DNA from: Devosia sp.
GTDB lineage: Bacteria > Pseudomonadota > Alphaproteobacteria > Rhizobiales > Devosiaceae
Assembly: GCF_014860165.1 (NCBI RefSeq)
Contig: NZ_JACZKG010000071.1
Location: 62,001-126,000, forward strand
DNA: 64,000 nt
Direction: 5' to 3'
The notes below the pieces were generated by a model, which ran no database searches, was not told where the DNA came from, and saw only the letters and a program-made list of their open reading frames with translations. The position numbers and the translations under genes are program-made. Positions 8,946 to 18,454 of this stretch are shown piece after piece (within the stretch, counting starts at the first letter, position 1; every line of letters begins with the position of its first letter).

Positions 8946-9374
8946 CTAAACCGGCAAATCCTCCAGCCGCAGCGAATCGGCCAGTGTGGTGTCATCCAGC
9001 ACCGCCCGTGTTGCCAGCGTCACCCGCTCGAAGACATGCCGGATTTCGCAGCTCGCCTCGTCCCGGCAGTCCTCGCATTTGCGATAGGCGATCTTGCTCA
9101 GGCATGGCAGCGGCGCGATCGGCCCATCGATCAGCCGCAGCACTTCCCCGAACATGATCTCTTCGGGCGCCTTGAGCAGTTCGTAGCCGCCCGAGCGGCC
9201 GCGGCGGCTGGCGACGAAGCCGGCCCGCTTGAGTTCGAGCAGGATCTGCTCGAGGAACTTCTTGGGAATGGCCTGCTGTTTGGAGATTTCGCCGATCATC
9301 ATGGTCTCGCCACGCCCGGCCCGGGCAAGGGAGACCAGCGCGCGCAGGGCATATTTGGCTTTTTGCGAGATCAT
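8946..9374 (-). CDS. Rrf2-family transcriptional regulator
   Basis: The 142-residue protein starts MISQKAKYALRALVSLA, the winged-helix N-terminus of Rrf2/IscR-type regulators, with IPKKFLEQILLELKRAG as the recognition region. Four cysteines (C91, C100, C103, C109) lie where IscR and NsrR bind an Fe-S cluster, but the spacing C-x8-C-x2-C-x5-C differs from IscR's C-x5-C-x5-C. It may sense redox state, NO or iron; the target is unknown. It is transcribed alone, away from purU. Confidence 0.9.
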   Translation of the reverse strand: MISQKAKYALRALVSLARAGRGETMMIGEISKQQAIPKKFLEQILLELKRAGFVASRRGRSGGYELLKAPEEIMFGEVLRLIDGPIAPLPCLSKIAYRKCEDCRDEASCEIRHVFERVTLATRAVLDDTTLADSLRLEDLPV

Positions 9375-9482
9375 CGACCCAACTCACTCCCGACGCACCC
9401 GCCCGGCACATCATACGCGATCGAGGGCGGACCGGCCGCCCGCCAAAATCTATGCGCCAGCCCGCAAGCCTTTGACAAGAGC

Positions 9483-11993
9483 CTAGCTTTTCGGCTCGGG
9501 CACCACCGGTGGCACCGGCGGTTTCTCGACTGTTTCGGCTTCGCCCTCGGCTGGGGCAATACCGCCCTCATTGGTCTCGGCCTCCGCTTCGGCCGCTGTC
9601 TCGGCGTCGGTTTCGACGGTGGTTTCGCCCACCGGTTCGGCTTCGGGCATGTCCGCACCGGCCACGGCTTCCGCCTCGGCCTCGGTTTCGGCAGCAATCT
9701 CCGCCTCGGTTTCGCTCAGCGGCTCGGCCGGCGCAATGCCACCCTCATTGGTCTCCGCCGCTGCTTCCGCCTCGGTTTCGGCGGCGATGTCAGCCTCGAT
9801 TTCGCCGGCTGGCTCGGCGGGCATGGGGGGCACGACCTCGTCGATTTCGGCCGGCGCCTCGCCGACGGCCGGGGTCGCCTCGACCGTTTCCAGCGCTGCG
9901 GCAGGCGGCACATCTGCCGGAACCGGGCCAGGCAGTGCGATGACATCCTCGGCCGGCGCAGCCTCCACGGCATCGATGATGACCGGATCGGTGGGCTCGC
10001 CCACGGGAGTTGCTTCCGGCTGCACGGGCGCCTCGGCCTCCTCGGCAGCAGCAGCCGTGCCGCTTGCGGCATCGGCCACCGACGCCGCCATCACAGTCGC
10101 GCCTGCGGCTGCCTTTTCGAGCAGGTTCTCCACCGCGGGCAGCCTGGGCTCCTCCGGCACCGGCATGGCTGACGAGGACAGGTTGCCACCATCGCCCCGC
10201 AGGAAGGTCAGGATGCCCTTGCCGATCTCGCGCTCGCCGCGGATGACAGCCGTGGCCCCCAGGCCGCGCAGCACCGCCTCTTCTTCCTCCGAATAGGCGC
10301 GGGCAATGATGGAAATGCCCGGATTGAGCTTGCGCCCGGATTCGCAGACCGAGCCGGCCTCGAAGCCATTGGAAATCGCGATCAGCAGGTTGCGGGCCTG
10401 CGGCAGGTTGGCGAGCCTGAGCACATCCTCGCTGGCCGCATTGCCGAACACGACTTCGAACCCTTCGGCGCGCGCCGCCGCCACGTCATGGTCGGAATCC
10501 TCGATCACCACGAGCCCGCCGCCATCGGCCTTGATGCCGGCGCCGACAATGCGGCCCACCTGGCCATAACCCACCAGCACGGTGTGGCCGACCTGGCGCG
10601 AGGGCTCGGCCGTATCGTCATCGGCGCCGGGCGCCCCGCGATCCACCGCGGCTTCACCGGGCGCGTCGGTGGTGACAGGGCCCTCGGCGGCTGCAGCCCC
10701 GTCGGTAGGCTCGACCCGCACGCCATCACGCTCGGCCTTGTCGGCCCTGCGCTGCGCCACCTTGGCCTCGAAACGCGGCTTGAGCAGGTCGAGCACCCAG
10801 AACACCACCGGATTGAGCACGATGGATATGAGCGCGCCGGCCAGGATCAGGTCCTGGCCCTCGGGCGGCAGGATGGCGAGCGACACGCCCATGCTGGCCA
10901 GGATGAAGGAGAATTCGCCGATCTGCGCCAGCGAGGCGGAAATGGTCAAGGCCGTGGCCACGGGTCGCCGGAACAGCAGCACGATGGCAAAGGCCGCCAG
11001 CGACTTGCCGATGACGATGATGAAGACCGTGGCAATTACGGGCAGCGGATCGGTGATGATGATCGAGGGGTCGAACAACATGCCGACCGACACGAAGAAC
11101 AGCACGGCAAAGGCGTCGCGCAGCGGCAGCGTCTCCTGCGCGGCGCGATGGGACAGTTCGCTTTCGGACAGGATCATGCCGGCGAAGAACGCGCCCAGCG
11201 CCAGCGATACGCCGAACAGCACCGACGAGCCCAGCGCCACACCCAGCGCAATGGCCAGCACCGCCAGCCGGAACAGCTCACGCGAGCCGGTATGGGCGGT
11301 GCCATGCAGCGCCCAGGGAATGACGCGGCGGCCGACAATGAGCATGAAGCCGACAAAGGCGGCGACCTTGACGATGGTGAGGCCAAGCACGCCCCAGATG
11401 CCGACCTCGTCGCCGATGAGGCGCTCGACGAAGGACACGAAGGGATCATGCACCCCCGTATCGGTGCCGTTGAGGCCGGCAATGGCCGGGATCAACACCA
11501 GCGCCAGTACCATGGCGAGATCTTCCACGATCAGCCAGCCGACCGCGATGCGGCCGCGCTCGGTTTCGATCAGGCGCTTGTCCTGCAGCGCCTTGAGCAG
11601 AACCACCGTGGAGGCGACCGACAAGGCGAGGCCAAACAGCAGGCCGGCGCCGACGCCCCAGCCCAGCAGCAGCGCCAGGCCCAGGCCCAGCAGGGTGGCA
11701 AAGCCGATCTGCACGATGGCGCCGGGAATGGCGAGCGCCCGCACGCTCATCAGGTCCTTGAGCGAGAAGTGAAGGCCCACGCCGAACATCAGCAGGATTA
11801 CGCCCAGCTCGGCCAGTTCGGCGCCCAGCGCCTGGTCGGCGACGAAACCGGGCGTATAGGGCCCGGCGAGGATGCCCGCGAAGAGATAGCCCACCAAGGG
11901 CGGCATTTTCAGCCGGTTGGCGATCATGCCGAAAATATAGGCCAGCACCAGACCCGCGACGATCGTTGTGATCAGGGGGGTGTCGTGGTGCAT
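9483..11993 (-). CDS. Kef/YbaL-type monovalent cation:proton antiporter with a long acidic tail
   Basis: The 836-residue protein has three parts. Residues 1-430 form a CPA2 antiporter with about 12 helices. Residues 465-600 form an RCK-N (TrkA-N) nucleotide-binding domain, HTVLVGYGQVGRIVG. The last 225 residues are low-complexity Glu/Ala/Pro. The tail twice contains AAETNEGGIAPAE-like blocks and is rich in ETEAE repeats, which I know from no standard Kef protein. The start at 11993 (MHHDTPLITTIV) is set by GGAGG five bases upstream. It likely exports K+ or Na+ for H+ under NAD(H) or adenosine control. Confidence 0.88.
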   Translation of the reverse strand: MHHDTPLITTIVAGLVLAYIFGMIANRLKMPPLVGYLFAGILAGPYTPGFVADQALGAELAELGVILLMFGVGLHFSLKDLMSVRALAIPGAIVQIGFATLLGLGLALLLGWGVGAGLLFGLALSVASTVVLLKALQDKRLIETERGRIAVGWLIVEDLAMVLALVLIPAIAGLNGTDTGVHDPFVSFVERLIGDEVGIWGVLGLTIVKVAAFVGFMLIVGRRVIPWALHGTAHTGSRELFRLAVLAIALGVALGSSVLFGVSLALGAFFAGMILSESELSHRAAQETLPLRDAFAVLFFVSVGMLFDPSIIITDPLPVIATVFIIVIGKSLAAFAIVLLFRRPVATALTISASLAQIGEFSFILASMGVSLAILPPEGQDLILAGALISIVLNPVVFWVLDLLKPRFEAKVAQRRADKAERDGVRVEPTDGAAAAEGPVTTDAPGEAAVDRGAPGADDDTAEPSRQVGHTVLVGYGQVGRIVGAGIKADGGGLVVIEDSDHDVAAARAEGFEVVFGNAASEDVLRLANLPQARNLLIAISNGFEAGSVCESGRKLNPGISIIARAYSEEEEAVLRGLGATAVIRGEREIGKGILTFLRGDGGNLSSSAMPVPEEPRLPAVENLLEKAAAGATVMAASVADAASGTAAAAEEAEAPVQPEATPVGEPTDPVIIDAVEAAPAEDVIALPGPVPADVPPAAALETVEATPAVGEAPAEIDEVVPPMPAEPAGEIEADIAAETEAEAAAETNEGGIAPAEPLSETEAEIAAETEAEAEAVAGADMPEAEPVGETTVETDAETAAEAEAETNEGGIAPAEGEAETVEKPPVPPVVPEPKS

Positions 11994-12266
11994 ATTGCCT
12001 CCGTGGCGTGGTTCGACCTGGTGCTCGCGGGAAATCTCTACGGCCAAGATGGGGTATCGGACGGCGATGCGCAAGCGTTGCCCGCGACCGAAACCTCAGC
12101 AATATGACCGACTTGGCGAACTCCGCTTCGCCATTGCCGATGCAGGGGCCTCAAGTTTGGCTTTGTTATGACGCGGACATGTGTGTCTGCCACGATGCAT
12201 GCTATCCCGATTGGAACCTCCGGTCCGCCGTGATGTTGTCGAGGCTGGACCATGAAAGGGTAAGCA

Positions 12267-13103
12267 GTGCGCTTTTCCATAGGATGCGAGATCGGCTACG
12301 ACGTGGCCGAGGCGGCAACGCTGATCTTCAATATCGAGGCGATGCGCGGCGGACGGCAGCGCGTGATCAGCGAGCAGCTGACCATTACCCCCAATATAGC
12401 GGCCGACGAAAAGACCTCGGAAGAGAGCGGCAACCGCTACCTGCGGCTGACGGCGCCCAGGGGCCTGGTGCAGCTGCGCTATGCCGCCGAGATCGAGCTG
12501 GACCCGCTGCACCAGGCGCCGGCCAGGCTCGACGAGGTGCCAATAGCGACGCTGCCGCTCGATACCCTGCCCTTCCTCAACCCCTCGCGTTATTGCCCGT
12601 CCGACCAGCTGGCGCGCTTTGCTAACAGGCAGTTCGGCAATGTCGCGCCCGGCTTCGGCCGCGTGGTGGAAATCTGCAACTGGATCAATGCCGAGGTCGA
12701 TTACCTCTTCGGCACCAGCGACACCACCACCACGGCGGCCGATACCTTCTCGCTGCGTGCCGGGGTCTGCCGCGACTTCGCCCATCTGGGCATCACCTTC
12801 TGCAGGGCCCTCGGCATCCCGGCACGCTTCGTCTCCTGCTATGCCTGGCAGCTCGAGCCGCAGGATTTCCATGCCGTGTTCGAGGCCTATCTGGGCGACC
12901 GCTGGTATCTGTTCGACCCCACGCGCATGGCCGCGCTCGACGGCATGGTTCGCATCGGCTGCGGCCGCGACGCCGCCGATACGGCCTTTGCCACCATCTA
13001 CGGCCAGGTCGTTCCCCAGCCCATCACGGTATGGAGCGAGGCGCTCGATGGCGACAGGAACGAGCAATGGACCACCGACGCGGTGAGCGTGACGCGGGAC
13101 TAG
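12267..13103 (+). CDS. transglutaminase-like domain protein
   Basis: This 278-residue protein has an N-terminal beta region and a transglutaminase-like cysteine protease fold. The triad is Cys in RAGVCRDFAHL (around residue 168), His in DFHAVFEAYL (around 209) and Asp in WYLFDPTRM (around 222). Bacterial members are thought to be peptidases or amidases. The start is GTG at 12267 after AAGGG. No signal peptide is seen, so it is probably cytoplasmic. It converges on a second, related gene. Confidence 0.88.
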   Translation: MRFSIGCEIGYDVAEAATLIFNIEAMRGGRQRVISEQLTITPNIAADEKTSEESGNRYLRLTAPRGLVQLRYAAEIELDPLHQAPARLDEVPIATLPLDTLPFLNPSRYCPSDQLARFANRQFGNVAPGFGRVVEICNWINAEVDYLFGTSDTTTTAADTFSLRAGVCRDFAHLGITFCRALGIPARFVSCYAWQLEPQDFHAVFEAYLGDRWYLFDPTRMAALDGMVRIGCGRDAADTAFATIYGQVVPQPITVWSEALDGDRNEQWTTDAVSVTRD

Positions 13104-13122
13104 GCATAATTGGCCGCAGTCA

Positions 13123-13208
13123 ACCTCCCCTCCCCCTTGAGGGGAGGGGTCGGGGTGGGGGGCGCTTGGTGGACCACCCACGGACCCCTCCCTCAGGGGG
13201 GAGGGAGG
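13123..13208. repeat. GC-rich palindromic intergenic repeat, copy 2
   Basis: CCTCCCCTCCCCCTTGAGGG opens the element and CCCTCAGGGGGGAGGGAGG closes it, with GGTGGACCACC at the centre. It lies between the two convergent transglutaminase-like genes and shares its arms with the copies at 5416 and 63586. Confidence 0.75.
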
Positions 13209-13233
13209 CGACAAACGCACCTTCGAGGCCGTC

Positions 13234-14124
13234 TCAGCCCATCCCGTCCTGCGGGCTGACCACCCGCTCGACCACCACTTCCACATCCATGCCCAGATAG
13301 TCGTCCTTCTGGCCGATGAAGGTGCCGGCAATGGGGATGGCCTGGCGCGGTTCGCGCGCAACACCGACGCGGATCAGGTCGCGCGTGCCGATAATGCCAT
13401 TGGTCGGGTCGAACTCGACCCAGCCCGCGCCGGGCAGATAGACCTGGCACCAGGCATGGGTGGCGCCGCCGCCGCGGTGATTGCCGTCGCGGGCGGGGGA
13501 ATAGAGATAGCCGGTGACGAAGCGGGCGGCGAGGCCCAGCGAGCGCACCGCCTCGATCATCAGCAGGGCGAAGTCGCGGCACGTCCCCTGGCGCAGCGCC
13601 AGGGTCTGGCTGGGCCGCTGCGTCCCCGGATCGTGGCGGCGGAGATATTTGAAGCTCTCCTTGATGCCCATGGTGATATTGGCCAGCAGGTGCCCGGTAT
13701 TGGTGACGCCGCGCGGATCGAGGAACCGCCGCGCCCAGGCGTCGACCTCGATCTCATCAGGGAACTGCCGCCGCAGGTTGGGCGAAAGATCGATGGCATC
13801 AACATCGCCATAGCTGAAGGGGTAGCTCTTGACGCGTTCGTCGATCTCGAAGGCCGGCGTCAGCTCCGGCGTATGGTCGAGCACCATATTGGCCACGATA
13901 TGGAGTTCCTCGCCCGGCTGGTCGAATCCGGCAATCGCGATGCCGTTGCCAAAGACGTCATGGATCCAGCGCAGCGAGGCCGGCCTGGGGCGGATGGCAA
14001 GGCCAAAGCTCTCGAGCGTCTGCTCCATGCTGTCGCGCGGCCGCAGCAGCATGCGATGCTCGCCGAACCGGACCGGCCGCGAATAGCGGTAAACCGTCTC
14101 GTGCCGCACCTGGAGCAGGGTCAC
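13234..14124 (-). CDS. transglutaminase-like domain protein (second)
   Basis: The 296-residue protein opens with the N-terminal transglutaminase-associated module (LQVRHETVYRYSRPVRFGEH). The catalytic core follows: Cys in RQGTCRDFALLMIEA, His in GATHAWCQVYLP and Asp in WVEFDPTNGIIG. The start is GTG at 14124, overlapping the helicase stop by 4 bp; no ATG gives a better fit. Such proteins often sit beside circularly permuted ATP-grasp or alpha-E genes, but here the partner is a helicase. Activity is probably as a peptidase. Confidence 0.88.
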   Translation of the reverse strand: MTLLQVRHETVYRYSRPVRFGEHRMLLRPRDSMEQTLESFGLAIRPRPASLRWIHDVFGNGIAIAGFDQPGEELHIVANMVLDHTPELTPAFEIDERVKSYPFSYGDVDAIDLSPNLRRQFPDEIEVDAWARRFLDPRGVTNTGHLLANITMGIKESFKYLRRHDPGTQRPSQTLALRQGTCRDFALLMIEAVRSLGLAARFVTGYLYSPARDGNHRGGGATHAWCQVYLPGAGWVEFDPTNGIIGTRDLIRVGVAREPRQAIPIAGTFIGQKDDYLGMDVEVVVERVVSPQDGMG

Positions 14125-15209
14125 GAGACGACCGTGATCTTTTCGGCGGCGCGGGTAATGCCGGTATAGAGCCAGCGCGCCCGCTCCTCGCGGAACACGA
14201 AGCTTTCGTCGAACAGATAGACATTGTCCCACTGGCTGCCCTGCGCCTTGTGGACGGTGAGGCAATAGCCGAAGGTGAACTCGTCGAACTGGCGGCGCTC
14301 CGGCCAGCCCATGGCATCTTCCTCGCCCGAGAAGAACGCCTTGTGGGTCAGCACCTTGGCCTCGCCCTTGCCCTCGTCCGCGCCCAGCAGCAGTGAATAT
14401 TTGCCGTTGGAGCGCTTGGTGACTTCGGTGACGATCCAGATCTGCCCATTGAGCAGCTTCTTGCGCGGATTGTTTCTGAGGCACACCATGCGGTCACCCT
14501 CCACCGGCTCATGGAAGGGCAGGCCCTTCAGCTCGCGCAACCGGTCATTATACTGCAGCCGCGTCTTGTTGCGCCCCACCAGCACCTGGTCGGCTTCCAG
14601 CACCGCATTGCGGTCGACATTATCGCGCCCCACCACGACGGATTCACCATAGGTGCCGCGTTCGAGATAGCCGCCTTCGCGCACCTGCATGGAGAGGTGG
14701 ATGATCGGGTTGTCGGCCGCCTGGCGATGGATTTCGGTCAGCATGATATCGGGCTCGTCGGCAGTGAAGAAGCCGGCGCCCTGCACCGGCGGCAGCTGGA
14801 ACGGATCGCCCAGCACCAGCACCTTGACCCCGAAACTGAGCAAATCCTTGCCCAGCTGCTCGTCCACCATCGACACTTCGTCGATGACGATGAGATCGGC
14901 ATCGGCGGCCGGGCTTTCATCGTCGAGCACGAAGCGCGGCTCGCCCTCCTTCTCGCTGACCAGCGTATAGATCAGGCTGTGGATGGTCTGCGCGCCCTTG
15001 CAGCCGCGCTTGCGCATCACCAGGGCCGCCTTGCCGGTAAAGGCGGCATATTTGACCGAGCGGACATCCTGCGCCAGATGCACGGCCAGCGTCGACTTGC
15101 CGGTGCCGGCCCAGCCGAACAGGCGGAACACCTGCGGCCCGTTCTTGTCCTTGAGCCAATTGGACACGGCGACCAGCGCCGCATCCTGCTGGGGTGACCA
15201 GACCGGCAT
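14121..15209 (-). CDS. RecD-like superfamily 1 DNA helicase
   Basis: This 362-residue ATPase has Walker A FGWAGTGKSTLAVHL (around residue 32), Walker B DLIVIDEVSMVDE, motif III LVLGDPFQLPPVQG, and the C-terminal UvrD-C2-like YCLTVHKAQGSQWDNV and WLYTGITRAAEKI. This is the compact RecD2/Dda type of 5'-3' helicase without RecBC-binding domains. The ATG at 15209 shares a base with the stop of the FAH gene. Its biological role is not shown by its neighbours. Confidence 0.9.
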   Translation of the reverse strand: MPVWSPQQDAALVAVSNWLKDKNGPQVFRLFGWAGTGKSTLAVHLAQDVRSVKYAAFTGKAALVMRKRGCKGAQTIHSLIYTLVSEKEGEPRFVLDDESPAADADLIVIDEVSMVDEQLGKDLLSFGVKVLVLGDPFQLPPVQGAGFFTADEPDIMLTEIHRQAADNPIIHLSMQVREGGYLERGTYGESVVVGRDNVDRNAVLEADQVLVGRNKTRLQYNDRLRELKGLPFHEPVEGDRMVCLRNNPRKKLLNGQIWIVTEVTKRSNGKYSLLLGADEGKGEAKVLTHKAFFSGEEDAMGWPERRQFDEFTFGYCLTVHKAQGSQWDNVYLFDESFVFREERARWLYTGITRAAEKITVVS

Positions 15210-15892
15210 CAGAAGATGCGCGTCCGGACCGTGCCGACGCCCTCGATGCGACCCTCGAGCACGTCGCCCTTGACCACGGCGCCAACCCCGGCCGGTGTGC
15301 CGGTCATGATGATGTCGCCGGCCCTGAGGGTCACGAATTGACTGAGATAGGCTATGGTATCGGCAGCGCCCCAGATCTGGTCGGCCAGGTCGCCGCGCTG
15401 GCGCTCCACCCCGTTGACCGAGAGCGTGATGGCGCCCCGGTCGGGGTGACCAATGGCGCTGGCCGGCTCGATCGTGCCTGTTGGCGCCGAAGCATCGAAG
15501 CCCTTGGCCATGTCCCAGGGGCGCCCGGCCTTCTTGGCCGCCGCCTGCAGGTCGCGCCGGGTCATGTCGAGGCCGGCGGCATAGCCATAGACGTGGGTAA
15601 GCGCATCTTCAGCGGCGATATCGGCGCCATCCTTGCCGATGGCCACGACCAGCTCGATCTCGTGGTGGAAGTCGTTCGTCTGCGGTGGATAGGGAATGTC
15701 GGCGCCGCCCACCACGATGGCATCGGCCGGCTTGCCGAAGAAGAAGGGCGGATCGCGCGTGTCATTGCCCATCTCGACCACATGCTCGGCATAGTTGCGG
15801 CCCACGCAATAGACGCGGCGCACCGCGAACAACCCGCCCCGCGCGATGGGAATGGTTGTGGGACTATGCGGAGCAAACAAAAAATCAGCCAC
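15209..15892 (-). CDS. fumarylacetoacetate hydrolase family protein
   Basis: The 227-residue protein has FAH-fold motifs: VYCVGRNYAEHVVEMG, FFFGKPADAI, the metal-binding HHEIELVVAIG, and IMTGTPAGVGAVVKGD near the C-terminus. Members cleave C-C bonds in acylpyruvates such as fumarylpyruvate; the substrate here is unknown. I prefer the GTG at 15892 because GAGGAG lies just upstream; an in-frame ATG at 15910 adds six residues. Either start overlaps the aldo/keto reductase gene. Confidence 0.88.
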   Translation of the reverse strand: MADFLFAPHSPTTIPIARGGLFAVRRVYCVGRNYAEHVVEMGNDTRDPPFFFGKPADAIVVGGADIPYPPQTNDFHHEIELVVAIGKDGADIAAEDALTHVYGYAAGLDMTRRDLQAAAKKAGRPWDMAKGFDASAPTGTIEPASAIGHPDRGAITLSVNGVERQRGDLADQIWGAADTIAYLSQFVTLRAGDIIMTGTPAGVGAVVKGDVLEGRIEGVGTVRTRIF

Positions 15893-16952
15893 GCTTGAAC
15901 TCCTCGGCATAGGGCCCGATCAGGTCGAGGTCGATCTTGCCCAGCCGGTCCTGTGCGGTGAAGCTCTGGTGCCAATAGGGATAGAGCAGCGGCGGCTGGC
16001 TGATCGCATCGAGCCGCGCCCGCTCGTCGGCGCTCAGCCTGAGTTCGGCCGCCGCCAGGTTGTCTTCGAACTGCGCCAGGCTGCGGCCGCCAATGATGAC
16101 CGAGGTCACCCCCGGCCGCCCCAGCAGCCAGGCCAGGGCCACCTGCGCGCCGGAAACGCCGCGCTTCTCGGCCACATCAACGATGACATCGATAATGTCG
16201 TAGAGCCTGTCCCAGTCATGGACCGGCGGCTCGCGATGGCCACCGACATGCCGCCCCGATTGCGGCCCGCCATCGCGGCGATACTTGCCCGATAGCAGCC
16301 CACCGGCCAGCGGCGACCAGATCAGGATGCCCAGGCCCTGGTCCTGGCTGATTGGCACCAGTTCATATTCAGCTTCGCGCGAATGCAGCGTATAATGGAT
16401 CTGCTGGCTGACGAAGCGCTCGCCCTGCCGCGCCCCGGCGGCGGCCAGCGCCTTGCTGATATGCCAGCCCGAATAGTTGGAGCAGCCGATATAGCGGACC
16501 CTGCCTGATTTCACGAGCGTATCGAGCGCCGCCATCGTCTCCTCGATCGGCGTCTGCCCATCCCATTCATGCACCTGGTAGAGGTCGATGACGTCGGTCT
16601 TGAGCCGTTTGAGGCTGGCTTCTGCCTGGGCGATGATGTGATGGCGGCTGAGCCCGGCCTCATTGGGACCATCGCCCATCCTGAACCGCACCTTGGTGGC
16701 AACCAGCGTCTTCTGCCGGCGGCCATTCTCGGCCAGCGCCACCCCGATCATCTCCTCGGAAACGCCGGCATTGTAGACATTGGCGGTGTCGAGCAGGTTG
16801 ATCCCGGCATCGAGGCACAGATCGATCTGCCTGTTGGCATCTGCCTGTTCGGTGTGGCCGACCCTTTCCGAGCCGCCGAAGGTCATGGTGCCCATGGTGA
16901 GCGTGGAGACCTTGAGGCCGGAGCGGCCCAGATAACGGTATTCCATCGCCAT
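15885..16952 (-). CDS. aldo/keto reductase
   Basis: The 355-residue NADPH-dependent oxidoreductase shows the AKR tetrad: Asp55 and Tyr60 in LLDTANVYNAG, a Lys in LVATKVRF, and a His in DLYQVHEWDG. The cofactor loop near the C-terminus reads SVIIGGRSLAQFEDN. Its sequence is closest to the YajO/YhdN-like group that reduces small aldehydes and ketones. It is the first gene of the minus-strand run aldo/keto reductase, FAH hydrolase, helicase, transglutaminase-like gene, all overlapping. Confidence 0.92.
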   Translation of the reverse strand: MAMEYRYLGRSGLKVSTLTMGTMTFGGSERVGHTEQADANRQIDLCLDAGINLLDTANVYNAGVSEEMIGVALAENGRRQKTLVATKVRFRMGDGPNEAGLSRHHIIAQAEASLKRLKTDVIDLYQVHEWDGQTPIEETMAALDTLVKSGRVRYIGCSNYSGWHISKALAAAGARQGERFVSQQIHYTLHSREAEYELVPISQDQGLGILIWSPLAGGLLSGKYRRDGGPQSGRHVGGHREPPVHDWDRLYDIIDVIVDVAEKRGVSGAQVALAWLLGRPGVTSVIIGGRSLAQFEDNLAAAELRLSADERARLDAISQPPLLYPYWHQSFTAQDRLGKIDLDLIGPYAEEFKRG

Positions 16953-17040
16953 TCCTCGTTTGTTCCAGCGCGATAGCGCTAAAGCGCATTGAGAGTCGGG
17001 TCAATCTCTTCACCGCTCCCCCCAAGGACGAGGTGAGAAA

Positions 17041-17964
17041 GTGACATGGTATGGCGAACCCTGCTACAGCACCGCCGTCTTCACGAAAGCCCATCCCTTG
17101 CGGCCGCAATCCGTCGTTCTTTCCGTCACGCTTGTCACGCTGGGCATGGTCTTCACCCAGACCGGGGCCTCCTTCGCCAAGGGCCTGTTCCCGCTGGTGG
17201 GCGCCGCCGGCGCCACGACCCTGCGGCTGACGCTGGCCGCCATTGTGCTGCTCGTCATCTTCCAGCCCTGGCGGCAGCGGCTCGATATCAGGCAGTGGCG
17301 CGCCGTGCTGATGTATGGCGGCGCCATGGGGGCGATGAACCTTTTCTTCTACGCGGCGCTGGCCACCATTCCCCTGGGCGTGGCCGTGGCGCTCGAATTC
17401 ACCGGGCCGCTGGCCGTGGCTCTGGCCGGCTCGCGCAAACCGCTCGACTTCGCCTGGATCGTGCTGGCCGTGGCGGGTCTGGTCTTGCTGCTGCCGCTCG
17501 GGCAATCGACCGGCGAAATCGGCCTTTCCGGCGTGCTGTTCGCTTTGGCCGCGGGCGCCTGCTGGGCCGGCTACATCATCTTCGGCCAGCGCGCCGGCAG
17601 CGGCGGCGGGCCGCATATCACGGCGCTGGGGGTCTCGGTGGCCGCCATCATCGCCCTGCCCTTCGGCGTCGCGACGGCAGGCACGGCTTTGCTCGATCCG
17701 GCCATCCTGCCCATTGCGCTGGGGGTCGCCCTGCTGTCGAGCGCCATCCCCTACGCGCTCGACATGGTGGCCCTGCCCCATATCCCCTCGCGGCTCTTCG
17801 GCATCCTGATGAGCGGCCAGCCGGCGCTGGGGGCGCTGTCGGGCTTCCTGATTTTGCGTGAGACGCTGACCATCTGGCAGCTTGCCGGCATTGCGGCGGT
17901 GATCGTCGCCTCGCTCGGCGCCACGGTGACGATTGCGCGGAACACCCCACCGCCAGTGGCTTGA
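17041..17964 (+). CDS. EamA/RhtA-type transporter
   Basis: This 307-residue membrane protein has ten helices as two EamA repeats. VALEFTGPLAVAL and ALDMVALPHIPSRLFGILMS are typical of the RhtA subgroup, which exports threonine, homoserine and other amino acids. The start is uncertain: the frame opens with GTG at 17041 and no clear ribosome binding site is seen. Substrate is not predictable. Confidence 0.82.
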   Translation: MTWYGEPCYSTAVFTKAHPLRPQSVVLSVTLVTLGMVFTQTGASFAKGLFPLVGAAGATTLRLTLAAIVLLVIFQPWRQRLDIRQWRAVLMYGGAMGAMNLFFYAALATIPLGVAVALEFTGPLAVALAGSRKPLDFAWIVLAVAGLVLLLPLGQSTGEIGLSGVLFALAAGACWAGYIIFGQRAGSGGGPHITALGVSVAAIIALPFGVATAGTALLDPAILPIALGVALLSSAIPYALDMVALPHIPSRLFGILMSGQPALGALSGFLILRETLTIWQLAGIAAVIVASLGATVTIARNTPPPVA

Positions 17965-18073
17965 TCCTGACGGCCACCGGACCCGGCTCCCTCTCCCCTC
18001 CGAAGCGAGGTAAGAAAACCCTTCACCCGCCGTCTGTTTTGGGCATAGTCGCTCGTCATGTTCATGATGAGAG

Positions 18074-18454
18074 ATGTTGAAAATGCTTTATGCCGTCCTC
18101 TGCTACAATGATGAAAACGCCGTCGCCACCTGGACCAAGGAGGAGGACGATGCGGTCATGGCCCGTCTTGGCAAGGTCGAAGACGCCATGAAGGCCAAGG
18201 GCAAGCTCGGCCCGGTCGCGCGCCTGCTGCCGACCACCTCGGCCACCACCCTGCGCAAGAATTCCGGCGAGCCGCTCATCATCGACGGCCCCTTTGCCGA
18301 GACGAAGGAACAGTTCCTCGGCTTCTACACGGTCGATTGCGACTCGCTCGAGGAGGCCATCCAGTTCGCCAAGGACCTTGCGGTGGCCAATCCGGGTCTG
18401 GGCTCCTACGAAATCCGTCCCGTGGCCGTCTTCCATCCCAGTGAGCTTGGCTGA
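18074..18454 (+). CDS. YCII-related (DGPF domain) protein
   Basis: The 126-residue protein starts MLKMLYAVLCYNDE and has the hallmark LIIDGPFAETKEQFLGFYTVDC around residues 69-90, read here in part as IDGPFAETKEQFLGFY. DGPF proteins nearly always sit beside ECF42 sigma factors, and here the sigma factor start overlaps this stop. The biochemical role is unknown. Confidence 0.9.
   Translation: MLKMLYAVLCYNDENAVATWTKEEDDAVMARLGKVEDAMKAKGKLGPVARLLPTTSATTLRKNSGEPLIIDGPFAETKEQFLGFYTVDCDSLEEAIQFAKDLAVANPGLGSYEIRPVAVFHPSELG

Noticed and set aside
10488-12107. 539-codon plus-strand ORF opposite the antiporter
   Set aside because: It is the mirror of a membrane-protein gene in GC-rich DNA, full of Arg, His and Gly, with no family motif. 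The minus strand has clear antiporter and RCK domains.
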